This document shows, piece after piece, positions 52,524 to 61,419 of a stretch of DNA of 64,000 nucleotides. How positions within the stretch are numbered: position 1 is the first letter of the stretch; each line of letters opens with the position of its first letter. Source of the stretch: Corynebacterium riegelii (GTDB taxonomy: Bacteria; Actinomycetota; Actinomycetes; Mycobacteriales; Mycobacteriaceae); assembly GCF_016728505.1 (NCBI RefSeq), contig NZ_CP068159.1, positions 744,001-808,000 of the forward strand, read 5' to 3'. The translations under genes were made by a program, and so were the position numbers. The notes beneath the pieces were generated by a model. It had not been told where the DNA came from and ran no database searches. It was given only the letters and a program-made list of their open reading frames with translations.

Positions 52524-54189
52524 AACCCGAGCCCCTGCGCCAGGTCAACGACGTGCCCGGGGAGACGGCAGAGTGGGGGTTGAGGATGTCGTCCACACGC
52601 CGCCAGTTCGTGTGGACGGCGTCGGGGGTTATCGTCACAGCACAGTAGCCGTGCGTGGCCATGGCAACGTGGTGCAGGCTCGGGTTGGCGGCGCGGATAT
52701 AGCGGGTGGCGGCGTTGATAAGCGTGCTGCTACCGGGCACCTTCAGCGACTCGGCCACGTTCGGCGCGGTGATAGAGGCGCACACCACCTCGCAGCCGAT
52801 CTGCTCGCCCTCATACGAGATGGTGTGGGCCCATTCGGAGTGGATGTCCCCAGTCAAGAAAATCGGGTTTTTTCCTAGCCGCCCAAGGGTGTTGATCACG
52901 CGGCGGCGTTCAAAGTCGAAGCCGTCCCACTGGTCGCCATTCAGCGGCAAGTGCTCGTAGGCAGGTGCCGTGGCGGTGAGGATATTGGACGACAACGCCG
53001 CTGCCACCGGGCGTGTCTTCGGGCTTTGCATCACCGCGCCGAGGCGCATGGGGGAGAACATCACGGAGTTGCCCAGCGCGTTCCACGTTGTGTTGGACTG
53101 GTGGAGGGTGTCTATGAGCCAGTTGTACTGTTCAGCGCCGAGCATGCTGCGGGCATCCCCAGGCTGGCGGCGGCCGCCTTTCCAAAACTCCACATCACGG
53201 TAGGTGCGCAGGTCCATGACGGTCAGTTCCACCAGGTCCCCGAACCTAAAGGAGCGGTAGATGTGGCCTTCCGCCGACGGCTCAGTAGTGCGAACCGGCA
53301 TCCATTCGTAGTAGGCGCGGATGGCAGCGTCACGGCGCTCAAAGAAATCCCCCTCATCCACCTGATGGTTATCGGCGCCTTCGGCCCAGAAGTTGTTGGC
53401 CACTTCGTGGTCGTCCCACACCACAATCCACGGCATCGCGGCGTGCGCAGCCTGCAGGTCCCGGTCGGTACGGTAGCGACCGTAGCGTGCGCGGTAGTCC
53501 GCAAGTGTCAGCGTTTCGTGCGCCGGTTCGTGCAGGCGCACAGGTCCCCAGCCGGAGTATTCGCCTTGTGCGTATTCGTAGATGTAGTCGCCCAAGAACA
53601 CGGTGAGGTCCAGCTCGTTGTCCCACGCGCGTTCGGCCATGTCGCGGTAGGCGGCGAAGAACCCGGCCTCATAGTTCGCGCACGATGCCACGGCCCATCG
53701 CTGCAGCTCAACCGGCCCTTCTGGTGCGGTTTTGGTCCGCCCGACCGGCGATGTGGCCCCCTCGTGCGGTCCGGCCGTGACCACAAAGCGGTAGTAGTAG
53801 ACGCTTGAGGGCTCAAGCTTATCGACGTCCACGTGCACCCCATGATCCCTCCCAACCCGAGCCACCACGTGACCTTCCCGAACGATCCGCGTGAACTCCT
53901 GATCCTGCGCCACCTCCCAGCGCAGCGGGGTTGGCGATCCTCTTCCGGAGCCCGGCCAGGCGTACTCATCAGGGGTTACGCGCGTCCAGATAACCACGGC
54001 ATCTGGCAGCGGGTCGCCGGAGGCAACACCGTGAACAAACGGCCGCGGAGCGAGCTCGTCTTGTGCCAGCGGCATCCGCGACGGCGCCGGCTGCATGCTT
54101 TGCGCAAACGTCTGCGTTGCAAGTCCCGCACCCACCGCACCGACGGCTGCGGCGCGGCGGAAAAACGAACGACGAGAAACGCGTGTCAC
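52504..54189 (-). CDS. phoD: Alkaline phosphatase D (PhoD family)
   Basis: 561-residue secreted phosphatase/phosphodiesterase that depends on Fe3+ and Ca2+. The Tat signal SRRSFFRR is at residues 5-12, followed by a hydrophobic stretch ending near TFAQS. Metal-site segments are visible: VASCANYEAGFF (Cys ligand), FLGDYIYEY, WDDHEVANNFW and FLTGDIHSEWA. The length fits the family. The GTG at 54189 puts the Tat motif at the normal place. The start codon lies inside a 12-bp inverted repeat (54177-54215) that could hide it in the mRNA. The 3' end overlaps the convergent surface-protein gene by 20 bases. Confidence 0.93.
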   Translation of the reverse strand: MTRVSRRSFFRRAAAVGAVGAGLATQTFAQSMQPAPSRMPLAQDELAPRPFVHGVASGDPLPDAVVIWTRVTPDEYAWPGSGRGSPTPLRWEVAQDQEFTRIVREGHVVARVGRDHGVHVDVDKLEPSSVYYYRFVVTAGPHEGATSPVGRTKTAPEGPVELQRWAVASCANYEAGFFAAYRDMAERAWDNELDLTVFLGDYIYEYAQGEYSGWGPVRLHEPAHETLTLADYRARYGRYRTDRDLQAAHAAMPWIVVWDDHEVANNFWAEGADNHQVDEGDFFERRDAAIRAYYEWMPVRTTEPSAEGHIYRSFRFGDLVELTVMDLRTYRDVEFWKGGRRQPGDARSMLGAEQYNWLIDTLHQSNTTWNALGNSVMFSPMRLGAVMQSPKTRPVAAALSSNILTATAPAYEHLPLNGDQWDGFDFERRRVINTLGRLGKNPIFLTGDIHSEWAHTISYEGEQIGCEVVCASITAPNVAESLKVPGSSTLINAATRYIRAANPSLHHVAMATHGYCAVTITPDAVHTNWRRVDDILNPHSAVSPGTSLTWRRGSGFTPVPD

Positions 54190-54215
54190 GCCAACATGGT
54201 CAATGACACGCGTTT
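54177..54215. promoter_or_regulatory. 12-bp inverted repeat covering the phoD start codon
   Basis: AAACGCGTGTCA (54177-54188) and its exact complement (54204-54215), 15 bases apart. In the phoD mRNA the right arm includes most of the GUG start and codons 2-4, so the hairpin would sequester the start. It could instead be an operator for a dimeric regulator. Confidence 0.6.
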
Positions 54216-54305
54216 AAATCGCCACCGCTAGAGGCGGTGTTTGTGCAGGTTTCGCCCCAAATTCAACGGGCGTTTACCTGCGGTTTCGGTTGCTTATACG
54301 GTGGC

Positions 54306-54803
54306 CTATTCGGTGGTGCTGCGGTTGGCCAACGCGGCGTCGATACGCAAAAGCCCCGAACCGTCAGTGCCAACAAGCTCAAGCTGATCCACAATCTCGC
54401 CCACCGTGGACTCCTCCTGAATCTGCTCCTCCAGGAACCAGTTCAGCAGAGCGCGCGATCCGAGGTCGCCCACCTCATCAGCAATGCGCGTGATTTCGCG
54501 GATCTGCTCGGAGACCTTCTTCTCGTGCGCAAGTGCTGCGCGGAAGGCGTCGAGCGGGGTGCTGATCTCCGGCGCGTCGATCGTGATGTCGTGTGGCTTC
54601 ACGCGCTCACCACGGTCAATGAGGTGCTGCGCGAACTTCTGCGCGTGGTCACACTCCTCCTGGGCCTGGGCGGCAAACCAAGAGCACAGGCCCGGGAAGG
54701 ACAGGGCGTCCATCTCGTTTGCCAGGTAGCGGTAGATGTAAGCCGCGCGGTATTCCTCGGTGACCTGCTGGGTCATTGCTTCTTTGAGTTTCTCGTTAAC
54801 CAT
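54306..54803 (-). CDS. ftn: Ferritin (FtnA-type)
   Basis: 165-residue four-helix-bundle iron-storage protein. Ferroxidase ligands are visible in order: E16/E17 region (VTEEYRAAYIY), E49-E50 and H53 (QAQEECDHAQ), E94, and the late EEQIQEE block (E126-E131). It lacks the Met haem ligand typical of bacterioferritin, so it is a haem-free ferritin. It oxidises Fe2+ and stores iron as mineral in a 24-subunit shell. No DtxR box is recognisable in the upstream 80 bases. A TAGCTGCA repeat element (54889-54958) lies upstream of it. Confidence 0.92.
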   Translation of the reverse strand: MVNEKLKEAMTQQVTEEYRAAYIYRYLANEMDALSFPGLCSWFAAQAQEECDHAQKFAQHLIDRGERVKPHDITIDAPEISTPLDAFRAALAHEKKVSEQIREITRIADEVGDLGSRALLNWFLEEQIQEESTVGEIVDQLELVGTDGSGLLRIDAALANRSTTE

Positions 54804-54888
54804 GCTTTGGGATTCTAGTTGATTTTGTGGAGGATAGGTAGGGGCAGTTTTGACCCGTGCGCAGGTCGTCCCGACCCCTCAAAAACGC

Positions 54889-54958
54889 GTTTGCAGCTAC
54901 CTACACCCGGCTACCAAGCGAAAAAGGCGCTAGTAGCTGCAGGTAGGTAGCTGCAAAC
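54889..54958. repeat. Inverted-repeat element with TAGCTGCA words
   Basis: Perfect 16-bp arms at 54889-54904 and 54943-54958; the word TAGCTGCA appears twice in direct order in the right half (54934-54955). It lies between the ferritin gene start and the tRNA-Ser terminator. No gene is seen in 54804-55047. Confidence 0.7.
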
Positions 54959-54994
54959 AGGCTTAAGGGAACGAGGGAACGAAGGACGAGAACG

Positions 54995-55028
54995 AAAAAA
55001 CCGGCGCCCCATCAAACCGAGGCGCCGG
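54995..55028 (-). terminator. Original terminator of tRNA-Ser(GGA), displaced by the IS
   Basis: Minus-strand hairpin with stem CCGGCGCC/GGCGCCGG and a 12-base loop, followed by TTTTTT. The IS at 55048 now separates it from the tRNA at 56537. Confidence 0.8.
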
Positions 55029-55047
55029 TGTTTGGCGGAGGATGTGG

Positions 55048-56534
55048 TGTCCGAAGTCACGACATAGTTGACACAGCGTGACTGGGAGAACCTTCCTGAT
55101 GGTTGACAGGTCAGCCGCGACATGATTGACACTTAGCCAGGGGAAACTACCTGGGGTGAAGGTTGACACCTCAGCTGCGACATCGTTGACACTCTCCCCA
55201 ACCACCGCGTGGCGCGAAGGCAGACGGGGATCAGTCGCGACATCGTTGACAAATGAACAGCCCCAACCGCAACCTCGCAATTGTTAAAGCCGTACGAGAC
55301 CAAGGTGAACCAGCTGCCAAAGTCGCCAAACGATTCGGGATCTCGCGCCAACGCGTCTACAAGATCCTGGCCGACTTCGACGCCGGCGGACCTGAAGCAA
55401 TCGCCCCGAAATCCCGCGCACCACACACCCACCCCCAGGCGATACCCGAACACCTGCGCAAACACATCATCGAAATGCGCAAAGAACTCACCAGAGCCGG
55501 ACTCGACGCAGGTCCAGACACCATCGCCTTTCACCTACAACGACAAGGCCTACGCGTGCCATCAACCTCCACTATCCGCCGCATTATCACCAACGCAGGC
55601 CTAGTTACTCCGCAACCCCAAAAGAAGCCACGAAGCTCCTACATTCGCTTCGAAGCCGAAATGCCCAATGAATGCTGGCAAGCCGACATCACCCACCTTT
55701 TCCTCGCCGACGGCACTCGTGTAGAAGTCCTCGACTTCCTCGACGACCACTCCCGCTACCTGCTGTCAATCACCGCTCAGCACGCGTTTACAGGCACTGC
55801 AGTGGCAGAACAGCTCCAACGCCTCATCAACACCTATGGGCCACCCGCATCCACGCTCACTGACAACGGGCTGGTATTCACAGCACGACTCGCAGGCCGG
55901 AAAGGAGGGCGCAACGCCTTTGAGAAAACCCTCAACCATCACCGTATTCAACAGAAAAACGGCCGACCCGGGCACCCACAAACCCAAGGCAAGATCGAAC
56001 GATTCCACCAGACACTCAAACGCTGGATCAAAGCACAACCACCAGCAGAAACAATTACCCAACTACAACAACAACTCGACGAATTCGCTGGGTACTACAA
56101 CACACAGCGGCCCCATCGAGCACTCGGACGCCGCACACCCGAGCAGGCCTATACCACAGGCCCCAAAGCCCAACCCACGGACAACCCAAATGACGAATGG
56201 CGCATCCGCAACGACATCGTCGGTGTCAACGGCAAGGTCACCATCCGCTACGCCGGAAGGCTCTACCACCTAGGCATCGGACGCGCCTACGGCGGCAAGC
56301 ACATCCTGATGGTCATCACCGACAACCACGTCACCACATCGCTAAAAGAGACCGGCGAAATCATCACCGAGCACTACATCGACACATCCCGCAATTACCA
56401 AAAACCATACTGGCGAAAAGGCCAACCCCCACTGACCTAAAAACAAAACCGGCACCTCAGAAAAATAAAAACCGAGGCACCGGTTTGTCCACCATGTCGC
56501 GACTGAGTTGTCAACTATGTCGCGACTGAGGACA
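55048..56534 (+). mobile_element. IS481-like insertion sequence, copy 2
   Basis: 1487-bp element matching copy 1 in the transposase and in the 205-base upstream end as far as I compared. The direct repeat is 17 bp (55031-55047 and 56535-56551) and includes the CCA end and acceptor/T-stem bases of tRNA-Ser(GGA). The same IS end (TGTCCTCAG) faces the tRNA as in copy 1. The two copies are in inverted orientation, 16.5 kb apart. Confidence 0.93.
55253..56440 (+). CDS. IS481-family transposase, copy 2
   Basis: 395-residue DDE transposase, identical in protein sequence to the gene at 37176, with the same helix-turn-helix and D145/D204/E249 residues. Its upstream 205 bases contain six TGTCAA-type words, several followed by ATGTCGCG(A/G)CTGA, as candidate transposase-binding sites. 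The absence of any difference between copies points to a recent transposition. Transcription runs towards the tRNA-Ser(GGA) gene, which is on the other strand, and the IS-end hairpin lies between the two. Confidence 0.95.
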   Translation: MNSPNRNLAIVKAVRDQGEPAAKVAKRFGISRQRVYKILADFDAGGPEAIAPKSRAPHTHPQAIPEHLRKHIIEMRKELTRAGLDAGPDTIAFHLQRQGLRVPSTSTIRRIITNAGLVTPQPQKKPRSSYIRFEAEMPNECWQADITHLFLADGTRVEVLDFLDDHSRYLLSITAQHAFTGTAVAEQLQRLINTYGPPASTLTDNGLVFTARLAGRKGGRNAFEKTLNHHRIQQKNGRPGHPQTQGKIERFHQTLKRWIKAQPPAETITQLQQQLDEFAGYYNTQRPHRALGRRTPEQAYTTGPKAQPTDNPNDEWRIRNDIVGVNGKVTIRYAGRLYHLGIGRAYGGKHILMVITDNHVTTSLKETGEIITEHYIDTSRNYQKPYWRKGQPPLT

Positions 56535-56536
56535 TT

Positions 56537-56625
56537 TGGCGGAGGATGTGGGATTTGAACCCACGAGGGTCGTGAAACCCGCACGCGTTCCAGGCGTGTG
56601 ACATAGGCCGCTAGTCGAATCCTCC
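56537..56625 (-). tRNA. tRNA-Ser(GGA)
   Basis: Class II tRNA on the minus strand: acceptor GGAGGAT/ATCCTCC, anticodon loop CTGGAAC (GGA), long variable arm, GGTTCAAATCC, encoded CCA at 56539-56537. IS copy 2 ends three bases beyond CCA. Confidence 0.96.
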
Positions 56626-56755
56626 AGCGACACTCGAAAAAGTAACTTCCGAATGCGTCTTTGGCCATGTTAGTCCACACCTCCGCCTGAACCAAAACCG
56701 CAGGCAGCGCGTGCAGGTTGTGTCTTTTACGGCTTCCCGGCTACAGTGGCATGCA

Positions 56756-56841
56756 GGATCCCACGCGGTGTTATCTTGTGAACTCCCCCAGGGCGGGAAC
56801 GCAGCAAGGGTCAGCGAGCTCTGGCAGGTGCGTGGGATCCC
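56756..56841 (+). ncRNA. ffs: Small signal recognition particle RNA (4.5S type)
   Basis: Outer stem GGATCCCACGC/GCGTGGGATCC with the conserved SRP domain IV: GTGAACTCCCCCAGG, GGAA tetraloop side, AGCAAGGGTCAGCGAGCT. CCTTTTTG follows as terminator. TACAGT at 56741-56746 is a probable -10 box. The RNA binds Ffh for membrane targeting. It lies between tRNA-Ser and aspT, as in other corynebacteria. Confidence 0.93.
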
Positions 56842-56878
56842 CTTTTTGTGCGTGGGGGCATTTTGTACGATGTAGTGC

Positions 56879-58183
56879 ATGACTACCCAAGACGGCACCA
56901 CAAGCACCGCTTTTGCCAACCTCAATCAGCAGGAACTTGAAGCGCTCGCGCAGGACGTGCGCCAGCGTTATGAAGACCTGAAAGCGCGCAACCTCAGCTT
57001 GGACTTGACGCGCGGTAAGCCGTCGAGTGAGCAGCTGGATCTTTCCAACGCGCTGCTGTCCTTGCCGGGGGAGGGCAACTACAAGGACGCCAATGGCGTT
57101 GACCTGCGTAACTATGGCGGGCTGCAGGGTATTGAGGAGATCCGCCAGCTGTGGGGCAACGTGCTGGGCGTGGACGTGGCGAACATTGTGGCGGCAGATT
57201 CCTCGTCGCTAAACATCATGTTTGACCTCATCTCCTTCGCGTACATCTGGGGCACGAACGATTCGGAGCGTCCCTGGAAGGATGAGGAGCACGTGAAGTG
57301 GCTGTGCCCAACCCCGGGCTATGACCGTCACTTCGCCATCACGGAGCACTTCGGCTTTGAGCTGGTCACCGTGCCCATGACGCCGGAGGGTCCGGACATG
57401 GACGTGGTGGAAGAGCTGGTGAAGGATCCGCAGGTCAAGGGCATGTGGTCGGTGCCTATTTACGGCAACCCCACGGGCGCGATCTACTCGCGTGAGACCA
57501 TTGATCGCCTGGCCAGCATGGAGACGGCAGCGAAGGATTTCCGCATTGTGTGGGACAACGCGTATGCCATCCACACGCTGACGGGTAACTTCCCGGAGAA
57601 CCCGAACGTCATTGAGATTGCGGCGGAGAAGGGCAACCCGAACCGCTTCTGGTACATGTCTTCCACCTCCAAAATCACGTTCGCGGGTGCGGGTGTGGCC
57701 TTCTTCGCGTCGTCGGAGGGGAATTTGGAGTGGTGGGGGAAGCATGCGTCGATACGCGGCATTGGCCCCAACAAGATCAACCAGCTCGCGCACGCGCGCT
57801 TCTTTGGGGATGAGCAGGGCGTATACAACCAGATGAAGTCGCTAGCCGGTTCGCTGGAGCCGAAGTTCGCGGCCGTCATCCGCATTCTGCACGAGCGCCT
57901 GGGTGAGTACGGCGTGGCGCAGTGGACCGAGCCGGAGGGCGGCTACTTCATCTCTATGGACGTGCTCGGCGGGTCCGCAACGCGCGTGTGGGAGCTGGCG
58001 AAGGAAGCGGGCATCACGCTGACCAAGGCTGGTTCCGCATTCCCGCACGGGCAGGATCCGGAGGACCGCAACATCCGTCTCGCACCGTCGTTGCCGCCGC
58101 TTGAAGAGGTTGAAACCGCCATGGATGGCGTGGCTACCTGCGTGCTTCTTGCGTGTCTCGAGGGTGTAGGGGCCCTTCAGTAG
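56879..58183 (+). CDS. aspT: Aspartate aminotransferase AspT (subgroup Ic type)
   Basis: 434-residue fold-type I PLP enzyme that interconverts aspartate/2-oxoglutarate with oxaloacetate/glutamate. It belongs to the actinobacterial AspT group, distant from classical AspC. The PLP lysine is in SSTSKITFAG; the upstream IVWDNAYAIH carries the PLP-contacting Asp and Tyr, and NPTGAIYS is the substrate-contact Asn segment. ATG at 56879, 7 bases after TACGAT (56866-56871), suggests a leaderless mRNA; ffs lies just upstream. The stop codon TAG forms part of the -10 box of dnaX. Confidence 0.92.
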   Translation: MTTQDGTTSTAFANLNQQELEALAQDVRQRYEDLKARNLSLDLTRGKPSSEQLDLSNALLSLPGEGNYKDANGVDLRNYGGLQGIEEIRQLWGNVLGVDVANIVAADSSSLNIMFDLISFAYIWGTNDSERPWKDEEHVKWLCPTPGYDRHFAITEHFGFELVTVPMTPEGPDMDVVEELVKDPQVKGMWSVPIYGNPTGAIYSRETIDRLASMETAAKDFRIVWDNAYAIHTLTGNFPENPNVIEIAAEKGNPNRFWYMSSTSKITFAGAGVAFFASSEGNLEWWGKHASIRGIGPNKINQLAHARFFGDEQGVYNQMKSLAGSLEPKFAAVIRILHERLGEYGVAQWTEPEGGYFISMDVLGGSATRVWELAKEAGITLTKAGSAFPHGQDPEDRNIRLAPSLPPLEEVETAMDGVATCVLLACLEGVGALQ

Positions 58184-58193
58184 ACTGCTGAAC

Positions 58194-60251
58194 GTGGCTC
58201 TGTACAGGAAATATCGTCCCGCGACGTTTGGTGAGGTCATCGGCCAAGAGCAGGTGACCCGACCGCTGTCCACCGCGTTGGATAACGGGCGTATCGCGCA
58301 CGCGTACTTGTTCTCTGGTCCGCGTGGTTGCGGCAAGACGTCGTCCGCGCGCATCCTTGCGCGTTCGCTGAACTGTGTGCATGGGCCGACGTCCACGCCG
58401 TGTGGTGAGTGCCCGTCGTGTGTGGCGCTGGCCCCGGGCGGCTCCGGCAACTTGGATGTGATGGAGTTGGACGCGGCGTCGCACGGCGGCGTCGAGGACA
58501 TGCGTGACCTGCGCGAACGTGCGTTGTTTGCGCCGGCTGAGTCGCGCTACCGCGTGTTCATCATTGATGAGGCGCACATGGTTTCCGCGGCCGGCAACAA
58601 CGCGTTGCTGAAGATTGTGGAGGAGCCGCCAGAGCACCTCATCTTCATCTTCGCCACCACGGAGCCGGAGAAAATCCTGCCCACCATCCGTTCCCGTACG
58701 CACAATTACCCGTTCCGCCTGCTCGCGCCGGCTGCGATGCGGCAGTTGCTTGAGCGCGTGGTGGCCGAAGAGGGTGTTGTGGTGGATGAGAACGTCTACC
58801 CGCTGGTTATCCGCGCGGGTGGCGGTTCGCCGCGTGACACGCTGTCCATCCTGGATCAGCTGCTCGCCGGCGCCGGCCCGAACGGTCTGACCTATGAGCT
58901 TGCCTTGCCGCTGTTGGGTGTCACGGATCTTTCGCTTATCGACGCCACCGTGGACGCCCTTGCTGCCCACGACGCCTCCACCGTTTTCCACACCATCGAC
59001 GCGGTGATGGAGTCCGGCCATGAGCCACGCCGCTTCGCCCTGGATTTGCTGGACCGCTTCCGCGACCTGCTGCTGATCCGCACCGTGCCGGATGCTTTTG
59101 GGCAGTCGCTTGTGGACGCCCCGGTGGACCGCGCCGACATCCTGCGCGCCCAAGCGGAGAAGTTTTCCTCCCAACAGTTGGCGCAGCTCGCTTCCGAGGT
59201 CAACGACCGCATCGTGGACATCCGCGGCGCGACCGCCCCGCGCCTGCTGCTTGAGATCATGATGGCGCACCTGCTGACGCTGCAGCCCAGTGTTGCTTCT
59301 CCTGCTCCTTCTGCTCCTTCTGGTCCGGCGCAGTCTGGTCCGGCGCAGTCTGGTGGGGGAAGCGCTGCCGCTGCGGCCGCTGCTGCTGCCGCCGCCGTGA
59401 ACCGCAACGTGCGCAGCACCTCCACCCCAGCGCCGCAGAAGCCTGCACCAGTGGAGCCGCCACAGCCAGAGCCAACTCCAGAACCCCCTCCAGCACCGCA
59501 GCCTGAGCCAACGCCTGAACCCGCACCGGCCCCAGCACCTGCCGCCCAGGCAGACACCGATGCGCTGTTTGTCAGGATTGAGGCGGATTGGACGCAGCTT
59601 CGCCAAGCAGTTGGTGGCCGCAACAAGGTTGCGGAGATCATGCTGACTGAGGCGCGCCCGCTTGGCATGGACGGCGACATGCTGGTCCTTGGTCACCACA
59701 CGGGTGCGCTTGCAGAGCGCATCAACGCGGACAACAACAACGCCGACATCGCCGCTGTGCTTTCGGAGAAGTTGGATGCGAAGGTGGGGGTGCGTTGCGT
59801 CGTCGGTACGGATCCGGCCGCAGCCAACCTCAAACCTGTGGAGCGCAAGCAGGTGTGGAACCCGAACCGGGAAAGCGCGCAGGAAGCAGAGGCTGACGAA
59901 CCCGACGACCCTGCCCCTGCGCCATCACCGAAGTCACCGGCTCCTGCGAAGGATGATTGGCGCGCCGCCGTCCAGGCGGCCAGCGCCCAGGCTGCGGCGA
60001 GGGCAAAGCGCGAGCGTGACGAGATCCCGCCACCGCCAGAACCCCCAGCCGATGACGAGCCGCCGTACGACCCCTGGGACGACAACACGCCACCACCTCC
60101 CGCTCCCGCCCCGGAGGAGTACACGCAGGAAGACGAAGAGCGTGACATGCAGGACCAGGCGCGTGATGAGGAAGGCACGATTGATCGCAGAGACGCAACC
60201 GCGATCGCGATGGAACTGCTGGCCAGCGAGCTAGGGGCACGCCCTTTGTAA
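58194..60251 (+). CDS. dnaX: DNA polymerase III gamma/tau subunit DnaX
   Basis: 685-residue clamp-loader ATPase. Walker A GPRGCGKTSS lies at residues 42-51, the zinc module CGECPSC near 70-76, and Walker B with IIDEAHM near 120-127. Domain III runs to about 360. A Pro/Glu-rich linker (about 365-455) and a tau-type C-terminal region follow. No A-rich slippery site is seen, so only the long form is expected. The GTG at 58194 lies 7 bases after TAGACT (58181-58186). The tail from about 560 is low-complexity and acidic. First gene of the dnaX-ybaB-recR series. Confidence 0.95.
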   Translation: MALYRKYRPATFGEVIGQEQVTRPLSTALDNGRIAHAYLFSGPRGCGKTSSARILARSLNCVHGPTSTPCGECPSCVALAPGGSGNLDVMELDAASHGGVEDMRDLRERALFAPAESRYRVFIIDEAHMVSAAGNNALLKIVEEPPEHLIFIFATTEPEKILPTIRSRTHNYPFRLLAPAAMRQLLERVVAEEGVVVDENVYPLVIRAGGGSPRDTLSILDQLLAGAGPNGLTYELALPLLGVTDLSLIDATVDALAAHDASTVFHTIDAVMESGHEPRRFALDLLDRFRDLLLIRTVPDAFGQSLVDAPVDRADILRAQAEKFSSQQLAQLASEVNDRIVDIRGATAPRLLLEIMMAHLLTLQPSVASPAPSAPSGPAQSGPAQSGGGSAAAAAAAAAAAVNRNVRSTSTPAPQKPAPVEPPQPEPTPEPPPAPQPEPTPEPAPAPAPAAQADTDALFVRIEADWTQLRQAVGGRNKVAEIMLTEARPLGMDGDMLVLGHHTGALAERINADNNNADIAAVLSEKLDAKVGVRCVVGTDPAAANLKPVERKQVWNPNRESAQEAEADEPDDPAPAPSPKSPAPAKDDWRAAVQAASAQAAARAKRERDEIPPPPEPPADDEPPYDPWDDNTPPPPAPAPEEYTQEDEERDMQDQARDEEGTIDRRDATAIAMELLASELGARPL

Positions 60252-60302
60252 GCGGTCTGTAGACTGGTTGCCGAATTATTGACTACAGAAAGGGTGGAAC
60301 CC

Positions 60303-60695
60303 ATGACCCAGCCGAATATGCCCGCAGACATGCAGGAACTGATCCGCCAGGCCGCCGAGGTACAGGCAGCGCTGCAGCGCGCGCAGGAAGAACTGCTCGC
60401 CGCTGAGGTTGAAGGCACCGCAGGTGGCGGCCTTGTCACCATCACCATGACCGGTGGTGCAGAGATCAAGGACCTGTCCATCAAGCCGGAGGCTGTGGAC
60501 GCTGACGATGTTGAGACCCTGCAGGACCTCATCCTCGCCGCTTACCGTGACGCTCACAACAAGGCTGGCCAGCTGGCGCAGGACAAGATTGGTCCGCTGA
60601 CCCAGGTTCAGGGCCAGGCTCCGCAGGGCCAGGGCGGCCCGTTCGGTGCGCAGCCGGCAGGCCCGGGCGAGGTGCCGTTCGGCGGCATCATCTAG
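60303..60695 (+). CDS. YbaB/EbfC-family nucleoid-associated protein
   Basis: 130-residue DNA-binding protein of the YbaB/EbfC family, which forms dimers shaped like tweezers. The core is residues 10-105: an N-terminal coiled helix (MQELIRQAAEVQAALQRAQE), then VTITMTGGAEIKDLSIKPE. The C-terminal 25 residues are Gly/Gln/Pro-rich and disordered. The ATG at 60303 is chosen because AAAGGGTGG lies just upstream. The gene stands between dnaX and recR as in most bacteria. A terminator hairpin follows, so recR may have partly independent expression. Confidence 0.92.
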   Translation: MTQPNMPADMQELIRQAAEVQAALQRAQEELLAAEVEGTAGGGLVTITMTGGAEIKDLSIKPEAVDADDVETLQDLILAAYRDAHNKAGQLAQDKIGPLTQVQGQAPQGQGGPFGAQPAGPGEVPFGGII

Positions 60696-60716
60696 CTCAC
60701 GCTTTTCCCATAGTTG

Positions 60717-60744
60717 AACGCCTGGCTTCGGCCGGGCGTTTTTT
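60717..60744 (+). terminator. Terminator between ybaB and recR
   Basis: Stem CGCCTGGC, loop TTCG, GCCGGGCG, followed by TTTTTT. It ends only 17 bases before the recR start, so it may act as an attenuator for recR. Confidence 0.8.
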
Positions 60745-60761
60745 CAGGATCGAGGAGTCAT

Positions 60762-61388
60762 ATGTTTGAAGGACCGCTGCAGGATCTCATTGATGAGTTT
60801 TCGCGGCTGCCGGGTGTGGGCCCGAAATCGGCGCAGCGTATCGCCTTCCACCTGCTCAAAACTGAGCCGGAAGACATTGACCGGCTACGCGCAGCACTAG
60901 CCGCGGTTCGCGACGGCGTGATGTTCTGCCGCATCTGCAACAACGTCTCACGCCAAGAAGTGTGCCGCATCTGCGCCGACTCCAGCAGGGATACATCCAC
61001 GGTCTGCGTGGTTGAGGACGCCAAAGACATCCAGGTCATCGAGCGCACCGGCGAGTACTCCGGCCGCTACCACGTGCTGGGCGGCGCGCTGGATCCTTTG
61101 GCAAATGTTGGTCCGAAGGACCTGGCCATTGCGCCGCTGCTGCAGCGCATCGGCGGGGTGCTCCCAGATCTTGATGGCGCGGACGCGCCTGAGATCACCG
61201 AAGTTATCCTGGCCACCGACCCAGACACGGAAGGCGAGGCCACGTCCAGCTACATCGCGCGCCTTCTGAAGGACTTCCCGGATCTGACCGTGTCGCGCCT
61301 GGCCTCCGGCATGCCGCTGGGCGGGGACTTGGAGTTCGTGGACGAACTCACGCTCTCCCGCGCGCTCACCGGCCGCCTGAAGCTCTAG
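60762..61388 (+). CDS. recR: Recombination mediator RecR
   Basis: 208-residue protein of the RecFOR pathway that helps load RecA on gapped DNA. Helix-hairpin-helix segment [17 protein letters not shown] (about 17-33), Cys4 zinc finger C-x2-C...C-x2-C ([12 protein letters not shown], residues about 55-71), Toprim domain with VVEDAKDI, and the Walker-like C-terminal region with [15 protein letters not shown]. All expected elements are present and the length is typical. The ATG at 60762 with GAGGAG upstream is chosen over an upstream in-frame opening. It is convergent with gatD. Confidence 0.95.
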   Translation: MFEGPLQDLIDEFSRLPGVGPKSAQRIAFHLLKTEPEDIDRLRAALAAVRDGVMFCRICNNVSRQEVCRICADSSRDTSTVCVVEDAKDIQVIERTGEYSGRYHVLGGALDPLANVGPKDLAIAPLLQRIGGVLPDLDGADAPEITEVILATDPDTEGEATSSYIARLLKDFPDLTVSRLASGMPLGGDLEFVDELTLSRALTGRLKL

Positions 61389-61419
61389 CCAGACCAACCC
61401 AAACCAAGCCAAGCCAGCG

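Noticed and set aside
54804..54888. DtxR iron box before ferritin
   Set aside because: No sequence close to the 19-bp TTAGGTTAGCCTAACCTAA consensus is present.
58194..60251. Programmed frameshift for a short gamma form of DnaX
   Set aside because: No A-rich slippery heptamer with a stop and hairpin was seen in the expected region.
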